Source: a virus. From it: a DNA stretch of 20,460 nt. Made by a program: the position numbers and the translations under genes. The stretch lies in the IMG/VR virus record IMGVR_UViG_3300047564_000285, positions 1 to 20,460 of that record; one strand, written 5' to 3'. Every line of letters starts with the position of its first letter. Within the stretch, counting starts at the first letter, position 1. Shown here piece by piece: positions 13,474 through 20,173 of the stretch. Under the pieces are notes generated by a model. It was not told the origin of the DNA and ran no database searches. It saw only the letters and a program-made list of their open reading frames with translations.

Positions 13474-13642
13474 AGGTATCTATGTTGCGTTGGTGATAAG
13501 CAATCCAAGAATCAAGCTCTTCAATAATGACATCAGCTACTACCTCAGGATCGTAACCCTCAGGGACCTCTGCAAAGAAGTCACTCATGTATTCTTGAAG
13601 ACGTTCCTTGGAACCGAAAGATGCGGAATACGGCATGGTCAT
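13427..13642 (-). CDS. Small acidic hypothetical protein (71 aa)
   Basis: The protein reads MTMPYSASFGSKERLQEYMS, then acidic DFFAEVPEGYDPEVVADVII, and ends with a more basic YEAVRTALGKRVSKA. It resembles an uncharacterised cyanophage protein with a MPYSASFGSKER opening. The ATG at 13642 overlaps the stop of the 35-residue gene (ATGA), which fixes this start over the ATG at 13636. Its last 47 bases overlap the primase-helicase gene. Likely helical, no catalytic motif; a role with the replisome is suggested only by position. Confidence 0.75.
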   Translation of the reverse strand: MTMPYSASFGSKERLQEYMSDFFAEVPEGYDPEVVADVIIEELDSWIAYHQRNIDTYEAVRTALGKRVSKA

Positions 13643-13746
13643 CTGCGGCCTTGACCGCGATAAGGTTTGCTGCCCTTGAGAGGGCGTTTGCTCTTCTTGA
13701 CTTTGCTAAGAAATAGTTTTCCGTTAAGTGGTTTCTTTGGTTTCAT
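13639..13746 (-). CDS. Very small, highly basic protein (35 aa)
   Basis: The product, starting MKPKKPLNGKLFLSKVKKSK and ending RPLKGSKPYRGQGRR, has about 14 Lys/Arg in 35 residues and no acidic residue. Both ends are locked into the gene chain: its ATG overlaps the endonuclease stop as ATGA, and its TGA overlaps the next ATG as ATGA. Such a double coupling is hard to get by chance. The composition suggests RNA or DNA binding, perhaps to the endonuclease substrate or a ribosome-like surface, but no function is known. It is easily missed because of its length. Confidence 0.7.
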   Translation of the reverse strand: MKPKKPLNGKLFLSKVKKSKRPLKGSKPYRGQGRR

Positions 13747-14090
13747 TGCTGTAGCCAGTCAAGAGGAATTTCATAATAGGGACACCATTGGAAGCCGTTC
13801 TTCTCGGCCCACATGGCGTAGGTGGTCTTAGAGTTTTTACTGATCTTGTTGTAGGGTGCTTGGAAGACCAGCCGGATGTCTTTATCTGGGTTTGACTTCT
13901 TAACCGCCAACATCTTACGACGATCGGATGGTTTGAAGAAACCCTTTGTTTCAAGGTACACATCCCCAACCTTGAAGTCAGGGATGTATTGTGCCTCAAT
14001 GACATAGTTGAGCTTTTCTGGTTCATAACCATACTCAATGCCCAACTCATCCAACAATGCTGCCACCTGTTCTTCCAGGCGACTACGCAT
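13743..14090 (-). CDS. Endonuclease I / Holliday-junction resolvase, T7 gp3-like (115 aa)
   Basis: Restriction-fold nuclease that resolves branched replication intermediates before packaging and helps break down host DNA. The catalytic core is visible as YIPDFKVGDVYLETKGFF (residues 35-52): Asp38, Glu47 and Lys49 match the PD-(D/E)xK site; Glu7 near the N-terminus (RLEEQVAALL) likely provides the other acidic ligand as in T7 gp3 Glu20. Length is slightly below T7 gp3 (149). The ATG overlaps the upstream stop by one base (TAATG), and the stop overlaps the next ATG (ATGA). Confidence 0.93.
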   Translation of the reverse strand: MRSRLEEQVAALLDELGIEYGYEPEKLNYVIEAQYIPDFKVGDVYLETKGFFKPSDRRKMLAVKKSNPDKDIRLVFQAPYNKISKNSKTTYAMWAEKNGFQWCPYYEIPLDWLQQ

Positions 14091-14272
14091 TACAGCTCTC
14101 CTTCGATCACTTGCTCAACAATCTCAGTGAATGCCCGTTGAATGTCGTAGCGAAAGTCACTCTTGTCTTTCTTAGAACGAGTCACGGTAATCGGAGGCAG
14201 AGTAAGAGTTGCGGTCATTTCAAAAAGACCCAACTCATCATTGTAGGTGGTGTTAGTAGAAAGCAGGCTCAT
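14090..14272 (-). CDS. Small hypothetical protein between SSB and endonuclease (60 aa)
   Basis: The product starts MSLLSTNTTYNDELGLFEMT and contains TLTLPPITVTRSKKDKSDFR, then a helix IQRAFTEIVEQVIEGEL. It begins 2 bases after the SSB stop and its TAA overlaps the endonuclease ATG. No family is recognised. The pattern (beta strands followed by one amphipathic helix) would suit a small dimeric binding protein, but this is a guess. Confidence 0.72.
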   Translation of the reverse strand: MSLLSTNTTYNDELGLFEMTATLTLPPITVTRSKKDKSDFRYDIQRAFTEIVEQVIEGEL

Positions 14273-14274
14273 GA

Positions 14275-14844
14275 TCAGAAGTCCTCATCAATGTTGACGG
14301 TGGTATCGGCAGTGGGATTGGGCTCCGAAGTCTTGAAGCCTTTGGTTGTACCAAACAGCTCCACAGCACTATCGGCATCCAGATCACCACTGTCAACAAC
14401 ACCAGCACCAGAGTTAAGACTGACAACCTGAATAGCTTTCAGCTTAAGAGAGGTACCAATATCCCCAGCAGGCAGAGCATAGGGCTTCTGAATAAAGGCC
14501 AGCTTCACCTTGCTACCACTGTAGACAGGAGTATTGGAATCAGTAATCACAGTGCCCTCAGTGTCAACGACAACAGGCACCAGCTTGTCATCACTCTTCC
14601 AGCGGAACTTACACTGGTAATACCCGTCCTTGACTTCCTCCCAGGGCTCAGGCTTAACAGTAACCCGCTTGGGGTTCTTAGCCTTGTTCTTAGCCCACTC
14701 CAGGCAGCCTTCACGCTCTTCTTCAAGAACATCAATCAGTTCCTTGGGAAGCAGGGCAGACAGGCTGTAACCGTACTCAGACGGTTTCAGGATAGCTTGG
14801 TAGCCTTCAAGTACAACGGGCTCTTTGGTGACGTGCGTGGTCAT
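14275..14844 (-). CDS. Single-stranded DNA-binding protein, T7 gp2.5-like (189 aa)
   Basis: Coats single-stranded DNA during replication and recombination and recruits replication partners. The predicted OB-fold region has EEVKDGYYQCKFRWKSDDK and VYSGSKVKLAFIQKPYAL (about 107-124), as in gp2.5-like proteins. The strongest sign is the acidic, flexible C-terminus ending NIDEDF with terminal Phe, as in T7 gp2.5, where this tail contacts polymerase and primase-helicase. Length is close to T7 gp2.5 (232). The gene lies 14 bases after the RNA polymerase stop and before the endonuclease, matching the T7 order of genes 2.5 and 3. Confidence 0.92.
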   Translation of the reverse strand: MTTHVTKEPVVLEGYQAILKPSEYGYSLSALLPKELIDVLEEEREGCLEWAKNKAKNPKRVTVKPEPWEEVKDGYYQCKFRWKSDDKLVPVVVDTEGTVITDSNTPVYSGSKVKLAFIQKPYALPAGDIGTSLKLKAIQVVSLNSGAGVVDSGDLDADSAVELFGTTKGFKTSEPNPTADTTVNIDEDF

Positions 14845-14858
14845 GGTGATGATGGTGG

Positions 14859-17189
14859 TTAACAGAAAAAGTAAGTGGAGTCTTCAACCACTTCAGGGTC
14901 AAGTGTACCCACAATGGGTGGTGGCTCAGACGCATTGATAGCCTCACCAAACTTGGTGAGCCAGCAATCTCTTGTGAAGATATCCGTATAGGTCTCTCTC
15001 ACAAGGGCATTGAGCGTTCCCATATCAGTTGCTCTACAGAGTACTGAATCGTGGATGACCGTGAATGGTCCTGTGAATCTTTGGAATGTTTCGTGAAGAA
15101 TGGATGCATCCAGAGAATGGATGAGGTTGGGAGCCGTACTTGACTTATGACGTGTAGGACAAGGGTTACCCTGACCAACAGCAAGAGTAACTGAAGTACG
15201 ACCTAGAAGCTGAAGCTCAACTCGTTCTGTTTCTTTCTTGTTGCGCTTTTGATTGACAACAAAACCAGAAGGAGTAATCCATTCAACCTCATCAGCACCA
15301 TCTCTGATGTACTGACCAACATGTTGTTTGATCCAACGCATAACACGCATAGGACCAGGAACAATAGCATCCATACTATCGTAGACAGCCGCAACAACCA
15401 TTGACACCTGTTCAGATGTTGGTTCAAACCCTTGCTCCTTAAGTGCTTCTCGTATATAGACACGAGAGCTAGCTTTAGTAGCATTGTATGGGATTGTCAT
15501 GACTGTTCTCTTGGTTGTCTTCCTTGTCATCCATTCATGCATCTCCTCAGGGAGATGTTTCTTGGACTCCTCAGCGACAGCCTTGTATGCATCACTGGGC
15601 TTATCTCCTGGACATACATTGACAAGTGATGCAGTAGATGCATCCTTAGCAAGACCAGCAAGGATCTGTAGACCAGAACAGGTTGCATCAACAGCAACCA
15701 TAAGACCAGTAGTTTGTTTATCACACTCAATACAACAGTGGTAATACTCATGACATGCAGCCATGAATTGCCATGGTTCTTCGACTCCCTCCCATTCAGG
15801 AAGGTTATCAATGGGATCAGTGGCGATCTTTGTGATTAAGTCATAGTTGCTACGAACCCAAGCTATCCTATCCTCCATTGTAGCTTTATCCAACCCATAG
15901 GTTGTTGCTACTTGAAAGGCTAACCATAACTCAGCATCCTCATCAACAAACGACTCCTCAGCAAACCTTATCAGGCTCTTACCAAAGTCAGTATCTTGAG
16001 GTGTTAGATAAGCAGGAATTGGATATGCTCTACCTCTGTAATCAAATGACCAACAGAGATAATACTCCTCATCCTTAAACTTCTCAGCTGCTTCCAACTG
16101 AGTTCTTGTTCTTACTGATCTCTTGAAGTTAAGACGATCAGCATTATATGCTTCAGCCATCTCTCGCTTCCACGATTGATGAACTGATGGATCTTCATCA
16201 GCAGCAGGAGGACGAGGAGGTTTAAAGGCTTCAGTAATGGGAATGAATTTCCCCACTGTTACCCCTCTCTCCTTGAAGTGTCTTGCTACTTCCAACACAT
16301 GAGTGTTGATACGGTACTTCACCTTCTGAAGCTTGTTCAGAAATTGGATCGGTATATCCCCGTGTTTTACTGTGGGGTTACCGCGACGGGTCAGCTGATG
16401 GCCCTTCATCAACTCGTTTGTGAGGTAGCCTCCGAGCCTCTCATTGGTCCAGTCATTAGGCTCCACCAGCATGGGCCAGGGGATACCGCTGAACATCTCA
16501 GCCTGGGCAATGAGCTGCTCTCGGATCTCAATGAACTCTGGTGTGGGTACAAGCCTACACACAGAACGCTTGCCGAGTTGCTCCGTCTGTTTCATGAACC
16601 ATCCTGTCTCTGCAATCACACGCTCAAGACACCAACCACCCAGGGCAGCTCTTGTCTTGATAGGCCATGTGTCCCAGTGAATGTCATGCCTGCCAAAGAT
16701 AACACTAGCAATGGTTGTCTTCTGGTGTGTACCACAAGACTCATGAAAGTATCTGTCCTTGACATACTTGAATAGTTCAGGAGCAGTAACTTTATACCAC
16801 CTAAACTTACACTCAGCTTCAAGAGCTGAACCTATGGACACAAGAACATTGGTTAGTAAATCAGCATCACGCTTCATACTAAACACATTATCAAACGTAA
16901 CCTTGAGAGCAATGGTAGCAATAGCTAACGGCTCAAGATCATCAATGTGTTCAGCAACAGGTTTGTAATACTGACCAGCATTACCCTTGCGAAGTTTAGA
17001 TAGCGAAGCTTCAATCCCCTTGATAACAGCAGGGAGAGCTGCAGCTATGCTTGCTGTGCCATAAACACTAGCAGAGGCATAGCTTTTCTCCTCCAGCTTT
17101 CTCAAGGAGTCGTGTAGCCTCTCCTTCCCACACGAGATCGCTTCCTTTTCTAACTGGAACTGTTTGTTGATCTCGGAAGGTGTCGCCAT
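14859..17189 (-). CDS. Single-subunit DNA-directed RNA polymerase, T7 gp1-like (776 aa)
   Basis: Transcribes the middle and late phage genes from phage promoters. Catalytic residues are all visible: Asp501 in VAVDATCSGLQ (T7 Asp537), Lys560 and Tyr568 in TKRTVMTIPYN (T7 Lys631, Tyr639), His691 in NLIHSLDAS, and Asp714 in VIHDSVL (T7 Asp812). The usual Tyr-Gly after the O-helix is Tyr-Asn. It is about 100 residues shorter than the T7 enzyme, mostly in the N-terminal promoter-binding part, so its promoter will not be the T7 one. It ends STYFFC; T7 ends FAFA. A TAG lies two codons upstream of ATG 17189, which fixes the start region; no Shine-Dalgarno sequence is seen. Confidence 0.97.
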   Translation of the reverse strand: MATPSEINKQFQLEKEAISCGKERLHDSLRKLEEKSYASASVYGTASIAAALPAVIKGIEASLSKLRKGNAGQYYKPVAEHIDDLEPLAIATIALKVTFDNVFSMKRDADLLTNVLVSIGSALEAECKFRWYKVTAPELFKYVKDRYFHESCGTHQKTTIASVIFGRHDIHWDTWPIKTRAALGGWCLERVIAETGWFMKQTEQLGKRSVCRLVPTPEFIEIREQLIAQAEMFSGIPWPMLVEPNDWTNERLGGYLTNELMKGHQLTRRGNPTVKHGDIPIQFLNKLQKVKYRINTHVLEVARHFKERGVTVGKFIPITEAFKPPRPPAADEDPSVHQSWKREMAEAYNADRLNFKRSVRTRTQLEAAEKFKDEEYYLCWSFDYRGRAYPIPAYLTPQDTDFGKSLIRFAEESFVDEDAELWLAFQVATTYGLDKATMEDRIAWVRSNYDLITKIATDPIDNLPEWEGVEEPWQFMAACHEYYHCCIECDKQTTGLMVAVDATCSGLQILAGLAKDASTASLVNVCPGDKPSDAYKAVAEESKKHLPEEMHEWMTRKTTKRTVMTIPYNATKASSRVYIREALKEQGFEPTSEQVSMVVAAVYDSMDAIVPGPMRVMRWIKQHVGQYIRDGADEVEWITPSGFVVNQKRNKKETERVELQLLGRTSVTLAVGQGNPCPTRHKSSTAPNLIHSLDASILHETFQRFTGPFTVIHDSVLCRATDMGTLNALVRETYTDIFTRDCWLTKFGEAINASEPPPIVGTLDPEVVEDSTYFFC

Positions 17190-17256
17190 AAGCTAAGAAC
17201 AAAGAGTATTGGTGATCAGTGAGGGCTTCGATCTGAAGTTGATTAAGATCAGACAT
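17068..17256 (-). CDS. Possible small gene overlapping the start of the RNA polymerase gene (62 aa)
   Basis: From ATG 17256 (or 17259) the frame reads MSDLNQLQIEALTDHQYSLF, then LAYGDTFRDQQ, and continues 122 bases inside the polymerase gene to a stop at 17068. Its first 22 codons fill the only space between the upstream gene and the polymerase, and the start overlaps the upstream stop by 8-11 bases. The N-terminal half looks like a normal small phage protein, the second half like shadow. It may be real, or a remnant that carries translation into the polymerase start. Confidence 0.35.
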   Translation of the reverse strand: MSDLNQLQIEALTDHQYSLFLAYGDTFRDQQTVPVRKGSDLVWEGEATRLLEKAGGEKLCLC

Positions 17257-17506
17257 CATACATCTTGCAAGAAAGGTCATCAGGAAAAGCTTCACAATAA
17301 GTCTGCATATCACAGACATTCAAGTGAGGAATGTAATAGGTAGGATTACCATCAAGATCTCTCTTGACTTCAAGCTTACCCAATGCAGCAAGGATAATCA
17401 ATACATCATTGCTGATACCCTGTGAATCAGGGATAACCTCACCTGTATCATAATCAATGTCAAAGCCTTCATACTGTAGCAGATCAGCTAGGTCGTGTGG
17501 ATTCAT
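17249..17506 (-). CDS. Small acidic hypothetical protein (85 aa)
   Basis: The product begins MNPHDLADLLQYEGFDIDYD, contains LIILAALGKLEVKRDLDGNP and ends with three cysteines in a short acidic stretch (VCDMQTYCEAFP ... SCKMYDV). No family is recognised. It starts 5 bases after the upstream stop and leads into the RNA polymerase gene, so it is probably cotranscribed with it from the candidate promoter near 17870. The tail cysteines might bind a metal, but there are only three. Confidence 0.72.
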   Translation of the reverse strand: MNPHDLADLLQYEGFDIDYDTGEVIPDSQGISNDVLIILAALGKLEVKRDLDGNPTYYIPHLNVCDMQTYCEAFPDDLSCKMYDV

Positions 17507-17511
17507 GGTGG

Positions 17512-17802
17512 TTAGATAGTGGGCATGGAGATTGTTTCATCAGTGAGGATCATTACCTCTTCTGCATCTTCATCCATAAGTTTTAGGATGTGTTTGTGTG
17601 CAGCCTTTGCTGAACGATAAGCCTTCTCCGTAATCTTACCATTCTTTCCTGTAGCACGGACAATGCAAACAAATGCCTCGGGTAGATCCCACATGGCAGC
17701 TGAATGCAAACCGTCTTCGATTGTGTACTCAGTAAGATCATCAGTGGCTTCCCACTCCATGACCTCTTCAATGCGATTACCAAATGGATCTGGCCGAGAC
17801 AT
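17512..17802 (-). CDS. Small acidic hypothetical protein (96 aa)
   Basis: It reads MSRPDPFGNRIEEVMEWEAT, then a mixed strand/helix region (AAMWDLPEAFVCIVRATG) and an acidic end (LMDEDAEEVMILTDETIS). No known family. It is the first gene after a 122-base gap that contains a candidate host-type promoter and a dyad, so it may be the leading gene of the RNA polymerase transcription unit. Small acidic early proteins often inhibit host enzymes in T7-like phages; that is only a possibility here. Confidence 0.72.
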   Translation of the reverse strand: MSRPDPFGNRIEEVMEWEATDDLTEYTIEDGLHSAAMWDLPEAFVCIVRATGKNGKITEKAYRSAKAAHKHILKLMDEDAEEVMILTDETISMPTI

Positions 17803-17844
17803 AACGTTACACTAAACGAAAGGACTTTGTGCTTGGGTTGTATC

Positions 17845-17858
17845 TGTTCATCTGAACA
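17845..17858. promoter_or_regulatory. Dyad TGTTCA-TC-TGAACA abutting the candidate promoter
   Basis: A 14-base inverted repeat with perfect six-base arms begins at the last base of the candidate -10 element, over the expected transcription start. This is the classical place for an operator; equally, it could be a hairpin at the 5' end of the transcript. The arms are not in the GAAC-N4-GTTC orientation of Gram-positive LexA boxes. Confidence 0.35.
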
Positions 17859-17887
17859 AGATAAGCAACACCAGATAAACACGTCAA
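17858..17887 (-). promoter_or_regulatory. Candidate sigma70-type promoter upstream of the RNA polymerase genes
   Basis: On the minus strand TTGACG (17887-17882, five of six bases of the -35 consensus) is followed after 18 bases by TATCTT (17863-17858, four of six of the -10 consensus). It lies in a gap and points towards the genes leading to the phage RNA polymerase, where a T7-like phage needs host-driven transcription. Visual match only; chance matches of this quality are not rare. Confidence 0.35.
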
Positions 17888-17924
17888 GCTAATTAACATA
17901 GCCACAATGGGTGTGACTATTGAA

Positions 17925-18122
17925 TTAGGAATCGGACGTGGTGTTTGTTTCATTGGTTAACTGAGCTTGAGCATTGATGATGCGATCAAGGAGACTATGG
18001 TGGATCTCAACGTTCTTTTCCGTTTGAGGATTGTAACGCATCCACCATTGGTTACGGAGGGCATCAACAATGATGCCCATCTCAACCTCAGTAAATGAGA
18101 GTTGTTTACGTTTCAAGGTCAA
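17925..18122 (-). CDS. Small hypothetical protein with TTG start (65 aa)
   Basis: The frame starts at a TTG that overlaps the stop of the preceding gene (TTGA), reading MTLKRKQLSFTEVEMGIIVD then ALRNQWWMRYNPQTEKN and a helical tail. The nearest ATG (18080) would remove the LSFTEVE strand-like segment, which looks like part of the domain, so the TTG is preferred. Similar short phage proteins (LT..E...I..AL...) are common and uncharacterised. It is the last gene before the 122-base promoter gap. Confidence 0.65.
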   Translation of the reverse strand: MTLKRKQLSFTEVEMGIIVDALRNQWWMRYNPQTEKNVEIHHSLLDRIINAQAQLTNETNTTSDS

Positions 18123-18391
18123 CGAAGTGTACGAGTGATAAAGAACCCAGCAAGTTCAGGCTCTTGCTGCATCATAAGACGAGCATAGAGTGAAGTGTAA
18201 TTGTTGCTGAGTTTCAGCTTCTTATCAACGCTGAGCAAAGCATTGAAACGAAGGATCTCAAACAGAGCCTTCATACCATAGCTCTTCACACCCACATGCT
18301 TGAGACGCAGAGCCAGAGTCTTGATCTGTTCATACACCTCAGGATTGCGCTTGTGGAAGCGTTGAAAGGTGGTTTCGGTAGTGGAAGTCAT
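18119..18391 (-). CDS. Conserved phage protein, winged-helix-like (90 aa)
   Basis: The segment FQRFHKRNPEVYEQIKTLAL (9-28) followed by KSYGMKALFEILRFNALL and LSNNYTSLYARLMMQQEPEL, ending GFFITRTLR, is a pattern seen in many unrelated phages and prophages (F..FH..NP.VY..L..LA, FE.LRW, NNNY..LYARL). The function is unknown; the predicted all-helical, basic fold suggests a DNA-binding winged helix or similar. The ATG at 18391 is well placed after a structured gap. Stop overlaps the next start by four bases. Confidence 0.82.
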   Translation of the reverse strand: MTSTTETTFQRFHKRNPEVYEQIKTLALRLKHVGVKSYGMKALFEILRFNALLSVDKKLKLSNNYTSLYARLMMQQEPELAGFFITRTLR

Positions 18392-18416
18392 GAAAGACTA
18401 AACAACGGTGTTACAA

Positions 18417-18480
18417 GCCCACACAAGGTGGGCAGAGCACAGGGTAAGGATTCGATCCTAAGCATCTCGCTATAACCCTG
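18417..18480 (-). ncRNA. Structured gap: tandem and nested hairpins, possible small RNA or processing site
   Basis: In the 119-base gap between two genes there is a six-pair hairpin (GCCCAC 18417-18422 with GTGGGC 18428-18433, loop of 5), then a second structure with an outer six-pair stem (CAGGGT 18440-18445 with ACCCTG 18475-18480) enclosing a five-pair hairpin (AGGAT 18447-18451 with ATCCT 18455-18459). The inner part, GGATCGAATCC on the minus strand, looks like a tRNA T-arm, but no full cloverleaf exists. An RNase III site, small RNA or tRNA-derived remnant are all possible. Confidence 0.35.
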
Positions 18481-18510
18481 GCTGGTGTGATGATGGTGGT
18501 CAGTTACATC

Positions 18511-18750
18511 TTAACTGACTTTCTGCTGTGCACGATACTTGGCACGGCTACGCATTATGTCAGCTGTCTGTTTCTTCTGTACTTTTTCTGTGATTAGATT
18601 GAAACACTCAATGTGATACTCCTCACCTACATCAACATGAGAACTAAAGATACGCAGCTTTTCAAGTGCTGCCTCCATATTCTCAAACACACCAAGAATG
18701 GTGGGAGTACCAGTGTAGCAATCTCGTGAAAGAAGAGTGAATACTTTCAT
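18511..18750 (-). CDS. Small hypothetical protein (79 aa)
   Basis: The product begins MKVFTLLSRDCYTGTPTILG, with FENMEAALEKLRIFSSHV and EEYHIECFNLITEK, and ends in a basic RSRAKYRAQQKVS tail. The layout (strand, Gly turn, helix, strand) recalls short phage proteins that begin with KVFxLx and contain a F.x.E.A...L helix, but no named family is recognised. It begins 2 bases after the stop of the cysteine-rich gene, so both are probably translated together. Confidence 0.72.
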   Translation of the reverse strand: MKVFTLLSRDCYTGTPTILGVFENMEAALEKLRIFSSHVDVGEEYHIECFNLITEKVQKKQTADIMRSRAKYRAQQKVS

Positions 18751-18752
18751 GA

Positions 18753-19412
18753 TCAGGAAACAATGGAGTTAACAGTCTTAGCAGCAGTGCCGTGTGCCTT
18801 GAATGCTACCACACATGTGCGGTTAGCTTGTGCACACAGCTTGCATTCTGCACAATTAGTATCACGTTCTTGTGCAGGACATACAACAACCTTGTGACCA
18901 GCTGGTGTATGTGAAGGTACAGGCTGATTGTTAGCAACAACCGTAACAGCAGGTAAACCTAACTCAACAGCTACATCAGCTGCAGACAATGACTCGGTGC
19001 TGATGTTAACAGTGAAACCCTGTTTGTTACAACGCTGAAGTATCTCAAGGTTGTGATCATTCAGCTTGTGGTGAGTATAAGTATACCCACGCTTGTTAGT
19101 GTTAGCAACAACAAGGTGTGCCATCATAGCAGGATTGATATCACCCAAGATGTGTGGTAGATCACCAGCCTGATTGTGTCGCCATACTTGTTTGTCAGGG
19201 AGCGTACCAATAAAGTCACACAACCCCTGCCAATCAGTACCACGAGAACCATCACTAACCTTACGCCAATGCAAAGCAAGAGGACCTTGCTTAGCATAAC
19301 AGCCCTTGTTAATGAATGCACAAGTGGGTGCACAACTAGACTGCTCAGATGTGGTAACAGGAATAGGACCAGTCTTTTTGTTAGAAGACTTAGGCGTGAT
19401 GTGAACAAACAT
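18753..19412 (-). CDS. Conserved phage protein with two cysteine clusters (219 aa)
   Basis: The likely start is ATG 19412 (MFVHITPKSSNKKTGPIPVT); the frame extends to a TTG at 19424 without gain. Cys27, Cys31 and Cys38 form CAPTCAFINKGCYA near the N-terminus, and Cys178, Cys187, Cys190, Cys193 and Cys200 form a CPAQ...NCAECKLCA cluster near the C-terminus. The middle has GLCDFIGTLPDKQVWRHNQA and GFTVNISTESLSAAD. Proteins of this layout occur in many phages as a domain of unknown function. The clusters suggest zinc or iron-sulfur binding. It lies among the early genes, and the function is unknown. Confidence 0.8.
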   Translation of the reverse strand: MFVHITPKSSNKKTGPIPVTTSEQSSCAPTCAFINKGCYAKQGPLALHWRKVSDGSRGTDWQGLCDFIGTLPDKQVWRHNQAGDLPHILGDINPAMMAHLVVANTNKRGYTYTHHKLNDHNLEILQRCNKQGFTVNISTESLSAADVAVELGLPAVTVVANNQPVPSHTPAGHKVVVCPAQERDTNCAECKLCAQANRTCVVAFKAHGTAAKTVNSIVS

Positions 19413-19438
19413 AATGACAAGCAAGCAACAAGATTAAG

Positions 19439-19479
19439 TGTAGCTTGAAGGCTACAGAAAGCCATCAAAGATGATGGCT
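19439..19479 (-). terminator. Tandem hairpins in an 88-base gap, possible terminator or processing site
   Basis: AGCCATC (19460-19466) pairs perfectly with GATGGCT (19473-19479) around a six-base loop, and TGTAGC (19439-19444) pairs with GCTACA (19451-19456) around another six-base loop. On the minus strand the first hairpin is followed by TTTCTG, a weak U-tract, so a leaky terminator is possible; the pair may instead be a processing site between early genes. Confidence 0.45.
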
Positions 19480-19500
19480 AAGTGTAGACATCAATGATAC

Positions 19501-19884
19501 TTACTCTTCAGGACCATAAGCACACTCAAGAGAGAATGCTTCAAGATCCTGTTCATCATCAGTTACTTTGTAACCGATAGAGTCAGCGTGGTCTGCCATG
19601 TTCTGACAATAAGTCTCAACAACAAACCACACCATCTCATTGATCAAACCCTGAATGGATGTGTTGCGCTTGGCAAAGTGCTGAAGATAATCCTCACCGA
19701 GGATATCATGACACACATCCTCAACATCATCCTCATGATCCTTGAAGAATGCATTGGTCTCATGATAATAACAGAAACCAGATACACCAGATTGACAACC
19801 ATGTTTGGCAACAAACTGAATCTCTTCAAGATCATCGAACCGATCAGCAAGAGCGTTGGTCAGTTCTTTAGTGTAGAACAGCAT
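19501..19884 (-). CDS. Conserved hypothetical phage protein, acidic (127 aa)
   Basis: The product begins MLFYTKELTNALADRFDDLE, has cysteines in KHGCQSGVSGFCYYHET (about 28-44), then NAFFKDHEDDVEDVCHDILG (about 44-63), SIQGLINEMVWFVVETYCQN, and an acidic end (DDEQDLEAFSLECAYGPEE). The H/C/Y-rich region followed by the acidic F...E..I... helix occurs in uncharacterised phage proteins. No catalytic site can be named. The leader between 19885 and 19921 is made of repeated TTCA units on the minus strand. As an acidic early-region protein it could target host functions; this is inference. Confidence 0.75.
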   Translation of the reverse strand: MLFYTKELTNALADRFDDLEEIQFVAKHGCQSGVSGFCYYHETNAFFKDHEDDVEDVCHDILGEDYLQHFAKRNTSIQGLINEMVWFVVETYCQNMADHADSIGYKVTDDEQDLEAFSLECAYGPEE

Positions 19885-19921
19885 GAATGTGAATGGTGAA
19901 TGAATGAACTAGTGAACTCTA

Positions 19922-20173
19922 TCAGACAGCGTACCTAACCCACTGAGTGTAGGTTACGTTACGCTCAGGGTTGACACAGTTACGGTTAACCCAGAACCCA
20001 AGGCTCATGCTTTTGTTCACGAGCAGGTTAATGATAGCACGACGGCTGACGCCCTTGTAATCATAGGTGCTGCCATCGGTGAAAACAACAGTAGCACATG
20101 CATCCTTGACGGACACATAAACACGGCGGATAGCGACGGAAGAACGACGCTCAACAGCTCGCATGTTACGCAT
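19922..20173 (-). CDS. Small basic protein, possibly KTSC-like (83 aa)
   Basis: From ATG 20173 the protein begins MRNMRAVERRSSVAIRRVYV, then shows a strand pair VFTDGSTYDYKGVSRRAIIN and NKSMSLGFWVNRNCVNP. The pattern of a short strand, FxDGSxYxYxGV, then a helix and a Ser-Gly region recalls the KTSC domain, a small fold found in phages and bacteria, of unknown function. Upstream in-frame starts exist (GTG at 20248) but would cover DNA with two hairpins and give an atypical sequence. An alternative start is ATG 20164. The homology is tentative. Confidence 0.65.
   Translation of the reverse strand: MRNMRAVERRSSVAIRRVYVSVKDACATVVFTDGSTYDYKGVSRRAIINLLVNKSMSLGFWVNRNCVNPERNVTYTQWVRYAV

Noticed and set aside
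18430-18480. Possible tRNA gene
   Set aside because: Only a T-arm-like hairpin is present; there is no D arm, anticodon arm or 73-base cloverleaf on either strand, and the T54-T55-C pattern is imperfect.
14846-18500. Identical 14-base word ACCACCATCATCAC (minus strand) at 14859-14846 and 18500-18487, both just after stop codons
   Set aside because: About one such match is expected by chance in a window of this size; no further copies were noticed.
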